Positions 43,420 to 52,497 of a stretch of DNA of 64,000 nucleotides are shown piece after piece (the stretch's first letter is position 1; the number at the start of each line of letters is the position of its first letter). A program made the position numbers and the translations under genes. Source of the stretch: Flavobacterium chungbukense. Its GTDB lineage: Bacteria; Bacteroidota; Bacteroidia; Flavobacteriales; Flavobacteriaceae. The stretch covers positions 186,001-250,000 of the forward strand of contig NZ_JAJGZV010000002.1 of the NCBI RefSeq assembly GCF_020805785.1, given 5' to 3'. The notes beneath the pieces were generated by a model. That model searched no databases, had not been told where the DNA came from, and worked only from the letters and a program-made list of their open reading frames with translations.

Positions 43420-44751
43420 CTATTCAATCAGACAAATCTCAAAAATTGTTGTTTCATTTTTAGTATAATGATTGATATAACCGCCATGCGCTTCAACAAT
43501 ATTTTTAGATAAAGTCAAGCCTATTCCCGCGCCTTCGTTTCTTGTAGTAAAAAACGGAAGAAATATTTTGTCTTCAATTTCTTTCTCGATTCCTTTTCCA
43601 TTATCCAAAATCTTTATAAAAATTCGATTGTCTTTGGCTTCAGCCGAAATTATAATTTGTTTGGAAATCGTATTGGCTAATGCATTAATCGAATTTGTCA
43701 TCAGATTAATCAATACTTGCTCAATCTGCTGCTGATCTACATAAATTCGATATTTCCCTTTAATAGTATTAACAACTTCAATATTTTCTTTCTTAAACAA
43801 CGGATTCATGATTTGAATACAGTTGTCAATCAAATCCTGTAAGGTTACCTCTTCTTTTTTAGGAGATGGAAGCATCGCCAGCTTTCGGTAGCCTTCAACA
43901 AATTTCTGCAAATGATCGCTTCTTCTGAGCATAGTTTGCACGCTATGTTTGATGTCTTCCAAATCTTCTGTAGAAAGCGAATCTTGCTCTACCAAATCTT
44001 CCAAATTTTGACAAATGGAACGAATTGGCGTAATCGAATTTAAAAGTTCGTGCGAAATGACTTTCATCAAATTTATCCAAGCATCTTTTTCCTTTTTTTC
44101 GACCACATTCTGAATCGAATCTAATAAAACGATAAAATAATCCTGTTCAAAAATTTCAGTTCGAGAAGCTTGAAGAACAAAGGTATGTTTACTTTGTTCG
44201 TTGATACTAATTTCTAATGAAGTTTTAACTTCATGAAAACCATCTTCTTCCAGAATTTCACACAAAGACGGCAATTGATTTTTAAGATATTTCCATTTTG
44301 AAACTTTCGGAACATTAAAATGACTCGAAAAATAATCATTCATTAAAAAAATACTCCAGTCGTCTTCTTGTTTTTGCAAAATTATGATTCCCGTTTCAAT
44401 ATTATTCAAAATAGAGCGATAAATAATATCTCTAGAAATCTGTTCGTTACGATTGTCTTTCAGAGTTTCATAGAGCTGAAATAAATCGCCATAATTTTTG
44501 TTGATTTTATGTTTTGAAAAATCTGACGTAAAATCGTTCTGCAAAATCGATGAAATGGTTTTATTGTAAAGCAAAACCATATTTTGAACATAAAAATACA
44601 TTTCGCGACCCAACAGAAAAACCATGCACAATCCAAATATTCCTGTAAAAAACAAACCAGTTTTAAAGAAGAAAATAGACAATTCTATTCCGATCACGAT
44701 CAGAATTAATCGTAAAAAAATGAGTTTATAAGTTTGTACCGTTTTAAACAT
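43420..44751 (-). CDS. Membrane sensor histidine kinase, NtrY-like
   Basis: 443 residues. Two membrane helices at about 10-29 and 31-48 with almost no periplasmic loop, a PAS-like region (about 105-215), DHp with His234 (VISHELLNSITPI), and HATPase (NLMTNSINAL, DNGKGIEKE, GAGIGLTLSKNIV). It starts 1 bp after the stop of the sigma-54 activator gene, so the two form a two-component pair. The signal is probably sensed in or near the membrane. Confidence 0.92.
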   Translation of the reverse strand: MFKTVQTYKLIFLRLILIVIGIELSIFFFKTGLFFTGIFGLCMVFLLGREMYFYVQNMVLLYNKTISSILQNDFTSDFSKHKINKNYGDLFQLYETLKDNRNEQISRDIIYRSILNNIETGIIILQKQEDDWSIFLMNDYFSSHFNVPKVSKWKYLKNQLPSLCEILEEDGFHEVKTSLEISINEQSKHTFVLQASRTEIFEQDYFIVLLDSIQNVVEKKEKDAWINLMKVISHELLNSITPIRSICQNLEDLVEQDSLSTEDLEDIKHSVQTMLRRSDHLQKFVEGYRKLAMLPSPKKEEVTLQDLIDNCIQIMNPLFKKENIEVVNTIKGKYRIYVDQQQIEQVLINLMTNSINALANTISKQIIISAEAKDNRIFIKILDNGKGIEKEIEDKIFLPFFTTRNEGAGIGLTLSKNIVEAHGGYINHYTKNETTIFEICLIE

Positions 44752-44752
44752 A

Positions 44753-46102
44753 TTAACTGATATTGATATTGTATTTTTCTAAGCGTCGATACAGAGCTCC
44801 TCTTGACAAGCCAAGTTCTGCAGCGGTTTTACTGATGTTATTGTTGTTTTTGAGAAGAGCTTTTTCGACCGTTATTTTTTCTACAGAAGACAGCTGTATA
44901 TCATCGGCATTTTCTTCGTAAGGCGTAATGATTTCCAAATCTAAATCAGCAACCGTAATGATATTGTTTTCACAAAGAATGACGGCACGCTCGATTTTAT
45001 TTTCCATTTCTCTAATATTTCCGTTCCAAGCGTGTTTTTCAATTTGTTCGAGTACTTTTTTGTCAAATTTGATCTCATCACGTGTGTATTTTTCAATCAT
45101 TTTATCCAAAAGATATTCGGCAAGCGGAATTTTGTCTTCGTTTCTTTCTCTAAGCGGTGGCAAAACAATTTCCATTGTATTAATGCGATAATACAAATCT
45201 TCACGGAAGTTTTTCTCTGCAACTTCTAGTTTTAAATTCAAATTAGTTGCGGTAATAATTCGAACGTTTAAAGGTCTTGGTTTTGTTTCTCCCAATCTCG
45301 TCACCGTTTTAGTCTGAATAACCTGCAATAATTTGGATTGCAGATGAAGCGGAACATTTCCTATTTCATCCAAAAAAATAGTGCCATTCTGCGCCATTTC
45401 AAAACGTCCTGCCGTATCCGATTTTGCGTCGGTAAAAGCTCCTTTTGCATAACCGAATAATTCACTTTCGAAAATATTAGAATTTAAAGAACCCAGATCA
45501 ACTGCGATAAACGGCTGATTTTTTCTTTCAGATTGTAAATGGATATGATGTGCAAGAACAAATTTTCCTGTTCCGTTTTCTCCCAAAATCAAAACATTAG
45601 CATCCGTTTTGGCAACTTTATCGGCTAAAGAATAGGCTTTTTTTATAATTTCTGAATTGCCTGTAAAGAAGTCATTTTTAATTGCCACTTCTTTTACATT
45701 TTTCTGTTCTTTTCTAGATTTATCTACAGCTAGTTTAACCGATTCTAACAGCTTTTTATTTTCCCAAGGTTTTAAAATATAATCAAAAGCGCCTGACTTT
45801 AACCCTTCTACCGCGGTTTCTACTTTTCCAAAAGCGGTCATTAAAATCACAACTGTTTTGGGCGATAACGTTTTTATTTCTTTCAGTAAATACAAGCCTT
45901 CTCTCCCGTCTTCAAAACCTATTCTGTAATTCATATCCAACAAGACGACATCGATGGCATTTTTCGACAATAATTCGACAATATTTTTGGGATTATTAAG
46001 CGTATAAATGTTCTCAAAATACTTTTTCAAATAGACTTTTGAAGCAAAAAGGATGTCTTCTTGATCGTCGATGATTAAAATTGAAGCGTTGGTCTTTTTC
46101 AT
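44753..46102 (-). CDS. Sigma-54-dependent response regulator, NtrC family
   Basis: 449 residues. Receiver domain with Asp56 (VVLLDMNYR) and Lys111, AAA+ domain with Walker A GENGTGK (174-180), the sigma-54 contact loop reading GAFTDA (221-226) rather than GAFTGA, Walker B FLDEIG, and a Fis-type helix-turn-helix at the end (ISKTAAELGLSRGALYRRLEKY). It pairs with the downstream kinase. Palindromic TGGAC/GTCCA sites lie between it and the divergent ABC operon. Confidence 0.93.
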   Translation of the reverse strand: MKKTNASILIIDDQEDILFASKVYLKKYFENIYTLNNPKNIVELLSKNAIDVVLLDMNYRIGFEDGREGLYLLKEIKTLSPKTVVILMTAFGKVETAVEGLKSGAFDYILKPWENKKLLESVKLAVDKSRKEQKNVKEVAIKNDFFTGNSEIIKKAYSLADKVAKTDANVLILGENGTGKFVLAHHIHLQSERKNQPFIAVDLGSLNSNIFESELFGYAKGAFTDAKSDTAGRFEMAQNGTIFLDEIGNVPLHLQSKLLQVIQTKTVTRLGETKPRPLNVRIITATNLNLKLEVAEKNFREDLYYRINTMEIVLPPLRERNEDKIPLAEYLLDKMIEKYTRDEIKFDKKVLEQIEKHAWNGNIREMENKIERAVILCENNIITVADLDLEIITPYEENADDIQLSSVEKITVEKALLKNNNNISKTAAELGLSRGALYRRLEKYNINIS

Positions 46103-46115
46103 TGTTGTTCAGTTT

Positions 46116-46142
46116 TGGACGAAAGGTGTCCATTTATGGACA
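46116..46142. promoter_or_regulatory. Candidate binding sites of the NtrC-type regulator
   Basis: Three half-sites alternate: TGGAC (46116-46120), GTCCA (46128-46132), TGGAC (46137-46141). The last two form the perfect palindrome GTCCATTTATGGAC (46128-46141). They sit 14 bp from the activator start and about 250 bp from the ABC operon, a usual enhancer distance. Confidence 0.55.
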
Positions 46143-46201
46143 GTTTGAGTTTTTATTAAAATATAATCACCTAAAAACAAATGAGTTACAAGGTTTAATT
46201 T

Positions 46202-46217
46202 CTTGGCATGAAAATCA
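46202..46217 (+). promoter_or_regulatory. Weak sigma-54 promoter candidate
   Basis: TTGGCATGAAAATCAC keeps TGGCAnG of the -24 element, but the -12 element reads TCAC instead of TTGC. It would point to the ABC operon. Low confidence. Confidence 0.25.
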
Positions 46218-46387
46218 CTTTATAACTGGTAAATCATTAATTATTAAAGCCTTTCGGAGGTACAAATAACAAAATAAATAGCGATAATTTGAAAATAATT
46301 TATCTTAATTTTCAGACTTGTTTCTGTCATTTCCGAAGGCATAAAATTTTAAAAGAAAAATCAATCAAAAACTAAAACAATCAATTT

Positions 46388-47098
46388 ATGATTACCATCA
46401 AAAAACTTTCAAAAGTATTTAGAACTGAGGAACTGGAAACAAGAGCATTAAGTGAAATATCACTAACGATCAATCAAGGCGATTTTGTGTCTATCATGGG
46501 GCCATCCGGAAGCGGAAAATCGACTTTATTAAACATTATCGGACTTTTAGACAGTGCTTCAGATGGAAGTTACGAGCTTCTTGGGCAGGAAATGGTCGGC
46601 TTAAAAGAAAAACTAAAATCTCAGGCAAGAAAAGAAAACATTGGATTTATCTTCCAGAACTTCAATTTAATTGATGAATTATCGGTTTTTGATAATATCG
46701 AACTGCCGTTGATTTACAACAACGTTCCGGCTTCTGAAAGAAAAAATAGAGTAAATGAAATTGCCAAAATATTAGGAATTGCGCACCGCCTAAAACATTA
46801 TCCGCAGCAACTTTCAGGCGGACAGCAGCAGCGTGTTGCCGTAGCGAGAGCATTAATCAATAATCCGAAAATTATTTTGGCCGATGAGCCAACTGGAAAT
46901 CTAGACAGCAAAAACGGAAATGAAGTGATGGAACTTTTAACCGATCTTCATGCCAGCGGTTCTACAATTTTGATGGTAACACACTCCGATTATGACGCTT
47001 CTTTTTCGCAGAAAACCATTCTAATGAAAGACGGAATGATTCTTTCTGAAAAGGTAAATCATAGAAATGTGGATGTTTTAGTAAACTCAAAAAACTAG
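46388..47098 (+). CDS. ABC transporter ATPase, LolD/MacB type
   Basis: 236 residues. Walker A GPSGSGKST (38-46), Q-loop FQNFNLI, signature LSGGQQQR (142-149), Walker B ILADEPTG (163-170), H-loop VTHSD. This branch drives MacB/LolCDE-like mechanotransmission rather than ordinary transport. It is first in an operon with two FtsX/MacB-type permeases and faces the NtrC-type regulator. Confidence 0.93.
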   Translation: MITIKKLSKVFRTEELETRALSEISLTINQGDFVSIMGPSGSGKSTLLNIIGLLDSASDGSYELLGQEMVGLKEKLKSQARKENIGFIFQNFNLIDELSVFDNIELPLIYNNVPASERKNRVNEIAKILGIAHRLKHYPQQLSGGQQQRVAVARALINNPKIILADEPTGNLDSKNGNEVMELLTDLHASGSTILMVTHSDYDASFSQKTILMKDGMILSEKVNHRNVDVLVNSKN

Positions 47099-47102
47099 GG
47101 TT

Positions 47103-49526
47103 ATGCTGAAAAATTGGATTAATATATTTGTATATCAAATTAAGAATAACAAGCTTTTTACGGCTTTGAATGTTCTCGGCTTGAGTATTGGAATTGCAGG
47201 ATTAATTTTTGCCATTTTGTACTGGAATGACGAAAAAAGTTACGATCAATGGAATCCTAATAAAGAAAGTGTTTTTTTGGTAGCCAACCAGATGGATGCA
47301 ACTACATATTGGGCTTCGAGTTCTGCTCCTATTGGTGCTTCTATAAAAGAAGTCTCTCCCGAAGTTGAATCTTTTTGTTATGTCAATGGTAATTACGATA
47401 ATGAAATTATTCGTTACAACGACAAAAAAATTCAGTCTCAAAATGTGCTAGTAGCCCAACAAAACTTCTTTGATTATTTTCCTTATCCATTTATTGAAGG
47501 CAGTGCAAAAAAAGGTCTTATTGATGGCAACAGTATTTGTTTGTCAGAAGATCTGGCAAAACAGCTTTTTGGCGATGAACCTGCATTTGGCAAAAAAATA
47601 ATCTTGCAAAATCAGGTTGTAGTGGTGAGAGGTGTTTATCAACTCGATAAGAAATCCATTTTTAACCCTTCTTGCGTGGTAAATTTTATGGACTTACGCA
47701 TAAAAAACAGCATTCAGCAATGGGGAAATTTTCAATACATTCTTTTATTAAAACTAAAAAATCCAGCTCAGGCAGATTTTGTGACCAAAAGTCTCGCTAA
47801 AGTTTATTACGAAAATATGACCTTGCCTCGTGCAGAAGATCAAGGCATGAAACCCGAAGAGTACATTAAGAAATTTGGTCAAGTAATACCTCATTTAGAA
47901 GCTTTAGGGACAATACGTCTGCACACCAAAACTGGCGGACTTATCGAATCTAATGGAAATTATCAGCTTCTCATGATTATTGTGGGATTGTCGGTACTAA
48001 TTCTCGCGCTATCCATTGTAAATTACATTAATTCTGCCACGGCCAATGCGGTAAAACGTGCTAAAGAAGTTGGAGTTAGAAAAATAATTGGAGCTTCTAA
48101 ATCCAATATTATACAGCAGTTTATATTTGAAACGGCAATTATTTCAATTATTTCCATTTTGATTTCACTTGTAATAGTAGAACTTTCTCTTCCTTATTAT
48201 AATGTTTTTTTAGAAAAAAAATTGGTCATACAAAGCAATCAGTTTTATCTTCAGCTCAGCGCTATTTTTGTAATTCTTGTAGTTGCAGCAGGAATATTCC
48301 CAGCTGTATATGTATCTAATTTTGAAGTTTTAAAGGTTCTAAGAGGAAATTTTGCCCGAAGTAAAAGCGGTGTTTGGCTTAGAAATGGAATGCTGATATT
48401 TCAATTTGCCGTTGCTTCTTTCTTTATCATCGGTTCTTATATCGTACACCAGCAGATTAACCACATGAATTCTAGAGATTTAGGTTTTAAAGGAAATCAG
48501 GTTTTAAATATCTCTTATCGGAATGTTTATGGAGAAAAAATTTCCAACAACTTCCGCATGAACAAGTACGAGCAAATAAAAAATGAATTACATCGTATTA
48601 AAGGCGTACAGCAAGTTGCAGGCGGTGGATTTGTTCTTGGATATGGTGCAAAATCTGTAATATCGTATCATCATAAAGATATCAATATAGACGGAAATAA
48701 TGTTCCTGTAGACTTTGGTGTACTTGAAATGATGGATGTAAAACTTGCAAAAGGGCGTTTTTTAAGTCCCGAATATTCTCAAGACACTATAAATTCGATG
48801 TTAATTAATGAAACTGCTTTAAAATTATTAAACGAAAAAGATCCGATTGGAAAAAAGATAAACTGGGATAGTAAAGAAGCTATTATTGTGGGAGTAGTTA
48901 AAGATTTTAATATCGGAAATCCAGGTGAGCCAATTCCTCCAATTACTATTTTTCATTTTAAAAGCGTGCCTTGGTTTAGCAATCTTTTAAACAATATTTA
49001 TGTAAAAGCAGACCCGACGACAATGCAGCAAACTATTGCCGATATAGAAAAGGTTTGGTCAAGAAAAGTAGATTCAAATTATCCTTTTACTTTTGATTTT
49101 GTTGATAAAGAATACGCAAGATCTTATCAAAACTATGTAAAACAAAGAAATCTTTTCAGTTTACTTAATATTTTCGTTATCGTAATTGCACTCATCGGAT
49201 TGTTTGCTTTAGCTTCTTTTTCTATTGAAAGAAGAATGAAAGAGATTGCGATTCGAAAAACACTCGGCGCAGAAACAAATGTTTTACTAAAAGAGCTTTG
49301 CAAACAATATATCGTTTTTAGTATTATTGGATTTCTTATTGCTTTACTTCCAGCTTATTATTTGCTTAACAAATGGCTTGAAAATTTTGCTTACAGAATT
49401 GGAATTTCTGTTTATCCTTTCTTAATCGGTTTTACTATTTTACTGGCTTTGACTTTAGCAGTTGTTCTTTCCAGAGCCTATCAAGCAACAAAAGTGGATG
49501 TTTTGAAATATTTAAAATATGAATAA
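47103..49526 (+). CDS. ABC permease, FtsX/MacB type (copy 1)
   Basis: 807 residues. N-terminal helix (LFTALNVLGLSIGIAGLIFAILYW), a large periplasmic domain, three central helices with the FtsX motif NYINSATANAVKRAKEVGVRKIIGASK (about 307-333), a second helix plus periplasmic domain pair from about 435, and again SIERRMKEIAIRKTLGAE with three helices at the end. This is the duplicated eight-helix form common in Bacteroidota. It starts 4 bp after the ATPase gene. Confidence 0.92.
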   Translation: MLKNWINIFVYQIKNNKLFTALNVLGLSIGIAGLIFAILYWNDEKSYDQWNPNKESVFLVANQMDATTYWASSSAPIGASIKEVSPEVESFCYVNGNYDNEIIRYNDKKIQSQNVLVAQQNFFDYFPYPFIEGSAKKGLIDGNSICLSEDLAKQLFGDEPAFGKKIILQNQVVVVRGVYQLDKKSIFNPSCVVNFMDLRIKNSIQQWGNFQYILLLKLKNPAQADFVTKSLAKVYYENMTLPRAEDQGMKPEEYIKKFGQVIPHLEALGTIRLHTKTGGLIESNGNYQLLMIIVGLSVLILALSIVNYINSATANAVKRAKEVGVRKIIGASKSNIIQQFIFETAIISIISILISLVIVELSLPYYNVFLEKKLVIQSNQFYLQLSAIFVILVVAAGIFPAVYVSNFEVLKVLRGNFARSKSGVWLRNGMLIFQFAVASFFIIGSYIVHQQINHMNSRDLGFKGNQVLNISYRNVYGEKISNNFRMNKYEQIKNELHRIKGVQQVAGGGFVLGYGAKSVISYHHKDINIDGNNVPVDFGVLEMMDVKLAKGRFLSPEYSQDTINSMLINETALKLLNEKDPIGKKINWDSKEAIIVGVVKDFNIGNPGEPIPPITIFHFKSVPWFSNLLNNIYVKADPTTMQQTIADIEKVWSRKVDSNYPFTFDFVDKEYARSYQNYVKQRNLFSLLNIFVIVIALIGLFALASFSIERRMKEIAIRKTLGAETNVLLKELCKQYIVFSIIGFLIALLPAYYLLNKWLENFAYRIGISVYPFLIGFTILLALTLAVVLSRAYQATKVDVLKYLKYE

Positions 49527-49527
49527 G

Positions 49528-51945
49528 ATGCTAAGAAACTGGATCAATATATTTATCTATCAAATAAAGAGCAACAGACTTTTTACTGCTCTCAATATTC
49601 TCGGATTATCAATAGGAATAGCAGGTTTGATTTTTGCGCTTCTTTATTGGAACGACGAACAAAATTATAATGCCTGGAATCCTGAAAAAGATAATGTTTA
49701 TCAGGTTTTGGTTCAACTAAGCGATATGCCCGCCATGTCAGATTGTGCCTTATTCCTAAAAACGGCTTTAGACCAAGATCCAAATGTTAAATCTATATTA
49801 TATGCTGATAGCTGGTATCAAAAGGATAAAATTATTTACAAAGGAAAAAAGGAGTTTGTAGATAAAATTATCAATGTCGAACAAAATTTCTTTTCTTTTT
49901 TTCCTTTCGAAATTATTAAGGGTGATGCAATTTCAGCTATAAAGGATGATTCCAGCATTGCTATTTCAGATAGTATGGCTAAAAGGATTTTTGGAAATGA
50001 AAACCCCATTGGAAAACAAATAAAATGCTTTGACCAATTGTTTTCTGTAAGGGCAGTTTACCATATTCCCGGAAATTCTTCGATTGCGCCAAATGTCATC
50101 ATCAATAAAATGAAACAATATACAACTTCCGGATTGACGGGTCCGTTTGTTTTAAAGTTATTATTAAAAGTAAAAGACCCGTCAAAAGTTGATCTTACAA
50201 GGCAGAAACTCGAAAGAATTTACAACCATGATTTTATTGCGATAATTGCCAAGGAAGCAGGTTTTACAGTCGAAGTTATGACTAAAAAAGTGGGGCATTT
50301 TACAGTTATTCTTGAGCCTTTAGCAAAAGCTAGATTGCATTCGATTATAGATGGTTATCCTGAAACACGAGGAAATTTTCAGTTTTTAATAATCATGATG
50401 GGTTTGTCTTTATTGATTCTCGTTTTGTCAATTGTTAATTACATCAATCTTGCAACTGCTAATGCTGTAAAGCGTGCGAAAGAAGTTGGAGTTCGTAAAA
50501 TTTCGGGTGCATCAAAAGGCGATATTATTAGTCAGTTTCTTTTTGAAACAGTTTTAATCACGACTTTTTCTATTTTACTGGCGTTAGTAATTGTAGAGTT
50601 GACTTTACCATATTACAACAACTTTTTAAACAAGAATATTCTACTTCTTGCCAGTCAGTTTTATATACAATTGATATTGATTTTTATCATTACAATTTTG
50701 ACGGCAGGATTATTTCCAGCCATATATATATCTAATTTTGAAACATTTAAAGTTCTGAAAGGAAATTTCGAAAGAAGCAAAAACGGTATCTGGTTACGCA
50801 ACGGAATGCTTATTTTTCAGTTTGCTATTGCTTCCTTTTTTATTATTGGCTCAAATATCGTATACCAGCAAATTAAATTTTTACAGAATAAAGATCTGGG
50901 TTTCAAAGGCGATCAGATAATTTCGGTTTCCTTAAATTTTCCATCAGTTGATTATCAGGGAGAAAATGCAGCTCAAAATATTTACAACAAATACAACGTC
51001 ATAAAACAGCAACTCAGCAAAATTAAAGGAGTCGAACAAATCTCCACGGGCCTCATTGCGTTTGATGGTTCAGACAATTCTCTAGCGGGGGTTTTATACA
51101 ATGATGAACTTTTTAAACAACGCGTTATCCCTTTAGATTTTGGCATGTTCGAAATGTTGAACATAAAAATAATTAAGGGAAGAAATTTTGATAAAAAACT
51201 GGCTTCAGATACTATAAATTCTGTGATCATAAATGAAAGCGCCTTAAAATTAATTAATCTTAAAGATCCACTCGGGAAGGAACTTGTAATTCGGGAGAAG
51301 AAATTAAAAATAATTGGTATTAGTCAAGATTTCAATTTATTAAGCCCTGAACTAAAGGTTCCGCCAATTGCTTTTTACAATATTAAAATGTTTGGTATGT
51401 CGCAAAACATTAACAAAGTTTATGCAAAACTAAAACGGGATGATATGGAAAACACTATTGCCGATATCGAAAAATTATGGTCGAAAGTGGATCCCGAATA
51501 TCCCTTTCGATACGACTTTGTAGACAATCAATATGCAAGAACCTATGAAGCTTATGTAAAACAAAAAAATCTTTTTTCACTGTTGAATGTAATCGTGATT
51601 CTTATTGCCTTGTTTGGATTGTTTGCATTGGCTTCGTATTCAATTCAAAGAAGAATGAAAGAAATTGCAATTCGAAAAACTTTGGGAGCAGAAACAAATA
51701 TTTTATTAAGAGAATTATCCAAACAATATGTTGTGTATTGTGCAATCGGGTTTCTAATGGCGATTTTTCCAGCTTATTTTTTATTGCAAAAATGGCTTAA
51801 CAACTTCGCTTTTAGAATCGAAATTCCAATTTTACCTTTTATATATTCTTTTATTTTACTTTTATTTTTAACGTTGCTAATTGTTTTGGCAAAAGCCTAT
51901 CAAGCTACTAAAATGGATATTTTACGTTATTTAAAATACGAGTAA
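49528..51945 (+). CDS. ABC permease, FtsX/MacB type (copy 2)
   Basis: 805 residues, a clear paralogue of the preceding gene along its whole length: same MLRNWINIFIYQIKSN start, central NAVKRAKEVGVRKISGASK and C-terminal IQRRMKEIAIRKTLGAETN. The ATG at 49528 is chosen because it aligns with the start of copy 1 and comes 1 bp after its stop; an in-frame ATG at 49519 exists. The membrane parts are more alike than the periplasmic domains, suggesting a heterodimer with different periplasmic roles. Confidence 0.92.
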   Translation: MLRNWINIFIYQIKSNRLFTALNILGLSIGIAGLIFALLYWNDEQNYNAWNPEKDNVYQVLVQLSDMPAMSDCALFLKTALDQDPNVKSILYADSWYQKDKIIYKGKKEFVDKIINVEQNFFSFFPFEIIKGDAISAIKDDSSIAISDSMAKRIFGNENPIGKQIKCFDQLFSVRAVYHIPGNSSIAPNVIINKMKQYTTSGLTGPFVLKLLLKVKDPSKVDLTRQKLERIYNHDFIAIIAKEAGFTVEVMTKKVGHFTVILEPLAKARLHSIIDGYPETRGNFQFLIIMMGLSLLILVLSIVNYINLATANAVKRAKEVGVRKISGASKGDIISQFLFETVLITTFSILLALVIVELTLPYYNNFLNKNILLLASQFYIQLILIFIITILTAGLFPAIYISNFETFKVLKGNFERSKNGIWLRNGMLIFQFAIASFFIIGSNIVYQQIKFLQNKDLGFKGDQIISVSLNFPSVDYQGENAAQNIYNKYNVIKQQLSKIKGVEQISTGLIAFDGSDNSLAGVLYNDELFKQRVIPLDFGMFEMLNIKIIKGRNFDKKLASDTINSVIINESALKLINLKDPLGKELVIREKKLKIIGISQDFNLLSPELKVPPIAFYNIKMFGMSQNINKVYAKLKRDDMENTIADIEKLWSKVDPEYPFRYDFVDNQYARTYEAYVKQKNLFSLLNVIVILIALFGLFALASYSIQRRMKEIAIRKTLGAETNILLRELSKQYVVYCAIGFLMAIFPAYFLLQKWLNNFAFRIEIPILPFIYSFILLLFLTLLIVLAKAYQATKMDILRYLKYE

Positions 51946-51975
51946 AATTATTTCATTACAAAAAAAATAGTTTTA

Positions 51976-52013
51976 AAAGCTGTATAGTGTTATTTACCTA
52001 TACGGCTTTTTTT
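51976..52013 (+). terminator. Terminator of the ABC operon
   Basis: AAAGCTGTATAG (51976-51987) pairs with CTATACGGCTTT (51998-52009; one G-U pair), followed by a T run. Confidence 0.82.
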
Positions 52014-52313
52014 CCTTTTAGAATGAAGTAAAACTATCTCAGTCTAATGATTTTGACATTCGTCACTACATGTAAACGTAAAAAGGCATTCAAACCATTA
52101 AAAAAAAATCTTTAACATTTAAATGGATTTCGTAATATATTAAGTTACCAAAAAATGCGAGCAAAGGCGCTATGTTGCGAACAGATTTGGATTAAAAAAA
52201 AGATTTTCAAACACTTAAAAAAAAGCTAAATAAAAAATGATTTAGATTTTTTTATTTTTTTTTAATATATTTATAAAATAAAGCTCAAAACTATCCATCT
52301 AAAATTATTAAAA
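52014..52313. other. AT-rich gap before the small membrane gene
   Basis: No gene larger than a few codons and no clear repeat. Poly-A/T runs at 52095-52115 and 52220-52265. It presumably carries the promoter of the gene at 52314, not identified. Confidence 0.4.
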
Positions 52314-52484
52314 ATGGAAAAAATAACCTCCAAATCACTAATGTTACTATCCGTTGGAATTTTCATTATCGCCGTTTCCCTAATCGTTCCTCATTTTGTA
52401 AAGATTTCCGATTTATCTAGAGGTTTAATTGTCGGAATGGGTCTAGGTATGTTGTTATTGGCTCTTAGCCCAAAAAGAATCTAG
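52314..52484 (+). CDS. Small membrane protein, 56 residues
   Basis: ATG at 52314-52316, TAG at 52482-52484. MEKITSKSLM is followed by a helix (LLSVGIFIIAVSLIVPHF), a short loop KISDLSRG, a second helix (LIVGMGLGMLLLAL) and SPKRI. Two-helix hairpin proteins of this size are common in Bacteroidota; no function is known. It is convergent with the glycosyltransferase gene, 13 bp away. Easily missed because of its length. Confidence 0.7.
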   Translation: MEKITSKSLMLLSVGIFIIAVSLIVPHFVKISDLSRGLIVGMGLGMLLLALSPKRI

Positions 52485-52497
52485 ATTATATTTTCAT

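Noticed and set aside
46202..46217. Confident sigma-54 promoter call
   Set aside because: The -24 part fits but the -12 GC is missing, so it is kept only as a weak candidate.
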